Below the pieces are notes generated by a model. The model searched no databases and was not told where the DNA came from. It saw only the letters and a list, made by a program, of their open reading frames with translations. Below are positions 57,931 to 64,000 of a DNA stretch of 64,000 nucleotides, in pieces (the first letter of the stretch is position 1; each line of letters starts with the position of its first letter). The translations under genes were made by a program, and so were the position numbers. Origin of the DNA: Haliotis asinina (Eukaryota > Mollusca > Gastropoda > Lepetellida > Haliotidae); the NCBI RefSeq assembly GCF_037392515.1, contig NC_090295.1, positions 12,419,001 to 12,483,000 on the forward strand. The letters are read 5' to 3'.

Positions 57931-58013
57931 AGCCCCAGAAATGTTTGTTTTACGCCACCATTTAGCAACATTTCTGGGCTATCAAATGAGGACGCACGCG
58001 TTACAGAGTGCTG

Positions 58014-58122
58014 GGCCTAGATTTCGGAACTTCTCTTAGTGGTAAAATAGTCGTAAGTGCCATACATTAACATTAACTTACGACTATCTTAGTGCTAAGA
58101 GAGGTTCGTAAATCTAGGCCGT
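58014..58122. mobile_element. Palindromic MITE
   Basis: Arms of about 48 bp (ggcctagatttcggaacttc facing gaggttcgtaaatctaggcc) with a short spacer around 58064-58070. Confidence 0.85.
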
Positions 58123-58194
58123 GTACTTAAAGGACATTGACAGAAAAAAGGCATGGTTTTCGCTTTCTCTCATAAAGTGCACCTTTCGAAAACA

Positions 58195-58204
58195 CGCACA
58201 CACA

Positions 58205-58253
<49 letters not shown>
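58195..58253. repeat. (CA)n microsatellite
   Basis: About 28 CA units with CG interruptions at the left end. Confidence 0.97.
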
Positions 58254-58255
<2 letters not shown>

Positions 58256-58641
58256 ACACTCGGGCACTCTGTTAGTTACACGGTATGTACCGGTATAACG
58301 TTTTGTAATCTTTATTTCTACCATAAAGCATAAATGACACCACAGCTATACAAAGGTGCAATACAATGAAGATCAGGTCCAAAACACTGGAGTGATGTAA
58401 AAATAGCAAACGTAAAACATGGACGTCCATGGGATTTGTACCGCCATCTTTGTGATTATGACTCCCTCCGATAGAGGCAGCATCAGGGTTGGAACTGATC
58501 TTCAGCAACCCAACAATGGCTGTCCTAGGAGGCAGCTTACGGAATCGGATAGCCAACATCCATGGTGTAGTGAATTAGTGTCACAGAACCCCAAATACTT
58601 TTGAGGTCAATCAGTGGACTGTCGCATTCTGGCCAGACAAA

Positions 58642-58850
<209 letters not shown>

Positions 58851-59179
58851 ATGTGATACTGTATTGTACAGTATATATACTAACTGATGTATCTTGTTGT
58901 TACCTTGTTAGGTTTGCAGATTTCAGTCAGTAGTATGTGATTTGACCCTGAAAACCCTGACCATACACAGATGCAAGAAAATTATCAGACAAAATGGTCT
59001 ACAGTGATTTATCGTGACGAAAAACGTCAGTGACACCCCATGCGCGTGCACGAGGCTCCCACGTTGTGCATGTGCTCACCATGCATTGTGTTTGCGTGTG
59101 GTGATAATGTGAAATGATGCCGCATACAAAGGATGAATGTCATTGACTTTGACTTCAAAGTTAAGGTTCCCCTGCTTTC

Positions 59180-59185
59180 TTTAAT
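59180..59185 (-). promoter_or_regulatory. Polyadenylation signal of the SLC5-type gene
   Basis: ATTAAA on the minus strand, about 42 nt after the stop codon. The variant and the spacing are normal. Confidence 0.55.
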
Positions 59186-59226
59186 AGTATAGTGTAAAAG
59201 CCAAACTAAGAAGACTGTCACAAAGA

Positions 59227-62200
59227 TTACACAAGAGTTCTATTGCTGAGGGCTGTGTCCGATGTGTATTTGGCTGTATGGTTCATAGCATTGTGAAGAA
59301 ACTCTTCATCACCCGGAAGAAGATCCTCGGCACCTTCAGGATAGAATTCGTTTGTGTCGAAGTTATAGACAGACCAGAAAACGTACATGGCTACTGCTAT
59401 TGAGAGTATACTCAATAGGCCAGTGGTCAATATTGCTTTCTCCAACCTGGTCTGTTTGAGGGCAACAGGGACGAACACGGGATCATGGAACGCCTCGTCA
59501 TTCTCGGTGCTTTCATGGACTTGGTCAATACCAAACACGTAGTTGACCAACCTCCTGGCGACGCTCCTCGTGGCTGTGGAACAGCAAAACTAGGTTTAGA
59601 AATTGGATATAAGTTCCTGACTGATTGTAGCATTTGTCCACGATACTGAAACAGTTTATTGTTCATAAAGCGCATATATTAGTGAATATGATTTGTTCAA
59701 TTTTAACCCCTGCCCTGGGATATACTCTGTAATGACCAGGTTTTACAGAAAAACGGTTCCCAATACATTTTCATAAAATGTGATACATCGGATTTTGTTC
59801 GTGGTAATCTCGACTCGCCACATACTCTATATTTGCATGGGCAACTTTGTTTAAGTAGTTGCCTGTGAGGCCCATACTGAAAGTACTATAATTCATCTGA
59901 TCCATGTTCTATCATAATTCACCTGATCCATGTTCTGTCATATTGTATCAATAGTTAAAACTGGAAAATTAAACGAAATTGGCGAAATGCAATAATTATA
60001 GGGACAATGCTGCAGTGTCTATCATGTCCCCACACAGTCTGTACTTGATATGAATAACCCGTGAAGATCCGAGTTAGAATTGATCTTCAATAACACATGC
60101 TTGTAGCAAGAAACTGCTAACGGGATCTGGCTTGCCGCCAATAAGCTGGAATATTTCTGTGTACGACGTAAAACGTAACTAACTCTAATATAATTTTGTT
60201 AACTAGAAAATATATGTTCTCACACAATATATTGTGTTAGTAGTTTATTGTGTCAAGTCGTCATCACCTGTAGTTTCTGCCGGAAGCAGGTCAATACAGG
60301 TCTCTTCCACTTTAGGCTTCTCGGTAACCGTCGGCGGAGCAACGTCGTCGCGTGGTGTAACAGGGTCCATTTCGTTACCGTCAGCGCCGTTGATGATCTT
60401 CAGGTCAACATCAATGTTCTTACTCCCGTCGGTGAAGGCTTTGACTTTGTTTAGGTAACTCCATAAGGTCGTGTTAAGCAACTGAGGAAAAACAAATATG
60501 CTTAAATGAAACCTGGATCACGGTCAGGTCAGTGAGTCCTTTCCCTGTGCGTGCATGCGTGCGTGGGTGCGTGCGTGCGTGCAACCCACGATTGACGTAA
60601 GAGGCAACTAAGGGGATCGGGTAGTCAGATTCGCTGACTCGGTTGACACATGTCATCATATCCTAATTTACATCGATGCTAATGCTGTTAATCACATGAC
60701 TGTTTGGTCCAGATTCGATTATTTACAGATCGCCGTCATATAACTAGATTGTTGCGGAGTGTGGTGTAAAACTAAACTCACTCACTCACTCACTCACTCT
60801 CCAGGTAGGTGCTTTGTCCACTGCACAACGCAAGACTGTTTGTAAAAACTCACGCATTCCTCTGGTGGAGACGTTGTCAAGTAGCTGATAATCATAGCTA
60901 TCAGACCAGTGGACAGGAAAAGGAAAAGGGCGAAGTACATGTAGTGCATGTCCCTCACAACTGAGGGTATGGTCGTTGTTGATGGCGCTCCACAGAAGCC
61001 TTCCCCCTGGAAAGACAGAACCAGGACCAGGCGCACCACCCCGACCACAAAGGCGTACATCAGAGACCAGAACACACCCTGCAATCAGTATCATATATAT
61101 CTCATTTTCTCAAACACAGAGACAGAACACATCCTGCAATAAGTATCATATATATCTCAGTTTCTCAAATACAGAGACAGAACACATCCTGCAATAAGTA
61201 CCATATATATATCTCATTTTCTAAAACACAGAGATAGAACACACCCTGCAATCAGTATCATATATATCTCAGTTTCTCAAACACAGGGACAGAACACATC
61301 CTGCAAAAAGTATCATATATATCTCAGTTTCTCAAACACCGACGCTTTAACAAGCGATTGTAGTTTCACATTGTCTTTTATACACTTTAATATCTAAGTT
61401 TGATTATAGAGGATTTGTATCTATGTCAAACATACAAAATGTTTCTTGCATATTCTATTTCCTGAAGTTTGTGGTGGATCTATTGCAGAGTTTGCGTCTT
61501 TTGTGGGTACGAAGATAAATAGTCAAACAAATTGGGGATCGTGAGGCTGGAACATAGCAAAGCAATTTGCTTGAGGTCTACAAATATTATGTAAGAAAAC
61601 TAGAATATATAAGCAGTTGGATTCATATCATTGTCCGGGTGAGGCTCAATACGTTTTGACGCTCCCTCGTACAAGTCTCACAAACCTAGGAACAGACCAC
61701 ACCCTGCAGTCAGTACCAAATACATGTCAGTAGCCCAAACACAGAGGCAAAAAACAAAAGAAAATATGAGTTCAGTTTTACGCCGCGTGAAGCTATATTC
61801 CAGCTATATGGCGGCGGTCTGTAAAATAATCGAGTCTGGACCAGACAATCCAGTGATCACCCCAAATAGAGAGACAGTTGCTCTATAGTTAACCTTGTAC
61901 CTAATAAATTTTGAAAGGCGTGTCTTTGCTTAACTCGATAAGTACCTACAATCAGTCAAATATGTGGGTTAATCTAGCTGTGCCATTGTGGTACTACTAA
62001 AACCAAAATAAACTATTTTAATTATAAGCAATACTTAGATAACGTTACTAATACAAATTCACACATTTCAGCATAGATTAGCAGAACTAAATAAATGGAG
62101 ATTATTTCTTGATTTCAACTCATTCAATATATACTAAATATACAAACAACACACCTTTTCATTGACCCTGGGAACTAACACAGCCAGTAGAAACACCGCA

Positions 62201-62805
62201 GAGAAAGAAGGGGTGAAGTAGTTGGTAACCTCGTTGATGAAGATGAACACCTGACCTTTCTGTGTTTCTTTAATCACGGGTACCCATGCTATGGATACGA
62301 CAACCATTATCACAACAGACACCCTGTAATTACAAAGCACCAGAACTTTGATAAAACTGTCAATAAAATAGAGGGAAGTGAGTGAGCTTTTAGTTTTACG
62401 CCACCTTGAAGTTGGTTTCATTACGAGGAAGCAGACTAGAACGGCATTGTGACGTCAATGCAGTGTGACGTAAGGCAAAAAAGGGGTACTTTATCGCCTG
62501 ATGATAGGTCGCAGTGGTAAGTAACCAGTTCTGACAGATCGGTGCGTCCAGAAAATGTCAGTCTATGTGATGCCATGGGGATTCACCACTAACAGACTGA
62601 CATATGTCACGAGAACCGGTGATCATACATGTCTAGAAGAAAACTAACAAGCACCTGCCAACAATCATCTGTTCTGTAACCGATGCCGCCTTTCTGATCC
62701 GCTTCCATATATCAATGGTGAACAAGGTACTTGCGCTGTTGAAGATGGAGTCGAGGTCACTCATGAGAGCTGCCACAATCACAGCCATCATCAGCCCCCG
62801 GGCAC
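59227..62805 (-). CDS. SLC5-type sodium/solute cotransporter (SGLT-like), C-terminal five exons
   Basis: SLC5 transporters couple Na+ entry to uptake of sugars, inositol or other solutes across the plasma membrane. Visible exons in coding order: 62805-62655, 62323-62155, 61078-60854, 60481-60268, 59573-59227. All joins are GT-AG with matching phases, giving 368 residues to the stop. Exon 1 here reads [20 protein letters not shown] then [15 protein letters not shown], the conserved SGLT helix region. Exon 2 has [26 protein letters not shown] and VPRVNEK; exon 3 [10 protein letters not shown] and [15 protein letters not shown]; exon 4 a hydrophilic cytoplasmic loop; exon 5 a last helix (about [19 protein letters not shown]). 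After that helix, about 45 residues follow with two N-glycosylation sequons (NHT, NRT). From memory, SGLT1 ends almost at the last helix, so this outer tail is unusual. A frame through the exon 4 donor would stop at 60245 as an alternative end. The 5' part is outside the window. Confidence 0.88.
60058..60182 (-). repeat. Type I fragment
   Basis: Contains cccgtgaagatccgagttag and ctgctaacgggatctggctt then jumps to the tail; internal deletion. In an SLC5 intron. Confidence 0.8.
60546..60585. repeat. (GTGC)n tract
   Basis: About nine GTGC/GTGG/ATGC units in an SLC5 intron. Confidence 0.9.
60595..60800 (-). repeat. Type I interspersed repeat with ACTC tail
   Basis: Contains ggggatcgggtagtcagatt, atcgatgctaatgctgttaa and a tail of about seven ACTC units, ending 54 bp from an SLC5 exon. 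Confidence 0.9.
61070..61345. repeat. 55-bp minisatellite made of an SLC5 intron-exon junction
   Basis: Five units start at 61070, 61125, 61180, 61237 and 61292. The first is the real junction (exon start 61078). Each unit holds agaacaca.cctgca then ..agta.catatatatctca. On the minus strand each reads TTGCAGG.TGTGTTCTG or a close variant, so most repeat the acceptor AG and the first bases of the exon. Confidence 0.95.
61680..61750. repeat. Isolated diverged copy of the 55-bp junction unit
   Basis: acagaccacaccctgcagtc, then agtaccaaatacatgtcag and caaacacagaggc, match the unit of 61070-61345 about 330 bp away. On the minus strand it still reads CTGCAG/GGTGTGGTCTG. Confidence 0.8.
61768..61858 (+). 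repeat. Type I fragment
   Basis: The first 90 bp of the family (gttcagttttacgccgcgtg to agacaatccagtgatcacc), in an SLC5 intron. Confidence 0.9.
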
Positions 62806-62859
62806 CTGTGTGAAGGCAAGAAGATAAAAGTCATGTGTAGACTGACAAGACTGACGTTC

Positions 62860-63610
62860 TCAATCCCCGGACACCTGTGTGAAGAGAAAATGATGAAAGC
62901 ATGTATAGACGGATGTCATCAGCCCTCGGGCCCCAGTGTGAGGACAAAATGATGAAAGCATGTATAGACGGACGTCATCAGCCCTCGGGCCCCAGTGTGA
63001 GGACAAAAGGATGAAAGCATGTATAGACGGACGTCATCAGCCCTCGGGCCCCAGTGTGAGGACAAAAGGATGAAAGCATGTATAGACGGACGTCATCAGC
63101 CCTCGGGCCCCAGTGTGAGGACAAAAGGATGAAAGCATGTATAGACGGACGTCATCAGCCCTCGGGCCCCAGTGTGAGGACAAAACGATGAAAGCATGTA
63201 TAGACGGACGTCATCAGCCCTCGGGCCCCAGTGTGAGGACAAAATGATGAAAGCATGTATAGACGGACGTCATCAGCCCTCGGGCCCCAGTGTGAGGACA
63301 AAATGATGAAAGCATGTATAGACGGACGTCATCAGCCCTCGGGCCCCAGTGTGAGGACAAAATGATGAAAGCATGTATAGACGGACGTCATCGGCCCTCG
63401 GGCCCCAGTGTGAGGACAAAATGATGAAAGCATGTATAGACGGACGTCATCGGCCCTCGGGCACCAGTGTGAGGACAAAATGATGAAAGCATGTATAGAC
63501 GGACGTCATCGGCCCTCGGGCCCCAGTGTGAGGACAAAATGATGAAAGCATGTATAGACGGACGTCATCGGCCCTCGGGCCCCAGTGTGAGGACAAAATG
63601 ATGAATGTCC
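62860..63610. repeat. 59-bp minisatellite derived from an SLC5 intron-exon junction
   Basis: About 12 near-identical 59-bp units plus one degenerate first unit. Each contains gacgtcatc.gccctcgggc then ccagtgtgaggacaaaatga. The single-copy source is the exon boundary at 62790-62830 (atcatcagcccccgggcacc, tgtgtgaagg). Inside the array most units have CACTG where the real acceptor has CACAG, so they lost the AG. Confidence 0.95.
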
Positions 63611-63742
63611 ATGAGGACAATTGTGCAGTTACGGGGAAAGTCATCAATTGTCGTTGATAAAAGATGATAAAAGTATGCATAGACTGACGAGAAAGGCGTC
63701 ATCCATCATCGGGCATCTGATGACAGAAAACATGCACAGAGT

Positions 63743-64000
63743 GACGTCACCCGTCCTCGGGCACCTGTGTTGAGACGAGATGATAAAAGTCGCGTACAGA
63801 CTGCCAAGATAGACGTCACCCGTCCTCGGGCACCTGTGTTGAGACGAGATGATAAATGTCGCGTACAGACTGCCAAGATAGACGTCACCCGTCCTCGGGC
63901 ACCTGTGTTGAGACAAGATGATAAAAGTCGCGTACAGACTGCCAAGATTGACGTCACCCGTCCTCGGGCACCTGTGTTGAGACAAGATGATAGAAGTCAC
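63743..64000. repeat. 69-bp minisatellite related to the same junction
   Basis: Units start at 63743, 63812, 63881 and 63950 and run off the window. Each holds gacgtcacccgtcctcgggc then acctgtgttgagac. On the minus strand each reads CAACACAG/GTGCCCGAGG, an intact acceptor followed by exon-like sequence. Confidence 0.95.

Noticed and set aside
62860..63610. CRISPR-like array
   Set aside because: Units are directly joined with no variable spacers, in an intron of an animal gene.
63447..64000. Minus-strand open frames with repeated RCPRTGDV-like peptides
   Set aside because: The 59- and 69-bp arrays keep frames open by repeat length; the sequence comes from a splice junction and intron.

Overview
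This is eukaryotic, intron-rich DNA from an animal. The combination of SLC17, MIND BOMB-type and SLC5 genes with a very high density of short interspersed repeats ending in an (ACTC)n tail points to a gastropod mollusc. From memory, unchecked, the most abundant repeat looks like one common in abalone (Haliotis). No bacterial operons, CRISPR arrays or functional tRNA genes are visible.

Layout. (1) 1-414, plus strand: the last coding exon, stop and polyadenylation signal of an SLC17-type (sialin/vesicular transporter-like) membrane transporter that begins outside the window. (2) About 6.7-25.3 kb, minus strand: a 17-exon MIND BOMB (MIB2-like) RING E3 ubiquitin ligase, here called MIB-A. (3) About 30.0-50.7 kb, minus strand: a tandem paralogue, MIB-B, with 18 exons. 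I rebuilt both genes exon by exon from splice sites and reading phase. The chains close in frame at 864 aa (A) and 871 aa (B), and 16 successive introns have the same positions and phases. (4) About 59.2-62.8 kb, minus strand: the last five exons of an SLC5-type sodium/solute cotransporter whose 5' part lies beyond the window.

Both MIB proteins read MIB/HERC2 - ZZ - MIB/HERC2 - two MIB repeats - ankyrin repeats - one C-terminal RING. That is the layout of the Notch-ligand ubiquitin ligases, but with one visible RING instead of the two or three of vertebrate MIB proteins. Exon 1 is far more alike between A and B than exon 2, with an 87-nt identical run, which suggests gene conversion or constraint. 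MIB-B ends in an Asp/Gly tail built from a trinucleotide repeat. MIB-A keeps the matching splice donor but has no recognisable final exon, and otherwise reads into a repeat.

The rest is introns and intergenic DNA filled with repeats: about 30 copies of one short interspersed family (Type I), about 20 copies of a tRNA-derived SINE (Type II) sharing the same 3' tail, four decayed Tc1/mariner elements (one with complete terminal repeats and TA target duplication), several palindromic foldback elements, and many micro- and minisatellites. The most unusual structures are two minisatellite arrays in the SLC5 gene. Their repeat units are copies of that gene's own intron-exon junctions, so duplicated 3' splice sites are stacked in the introns.
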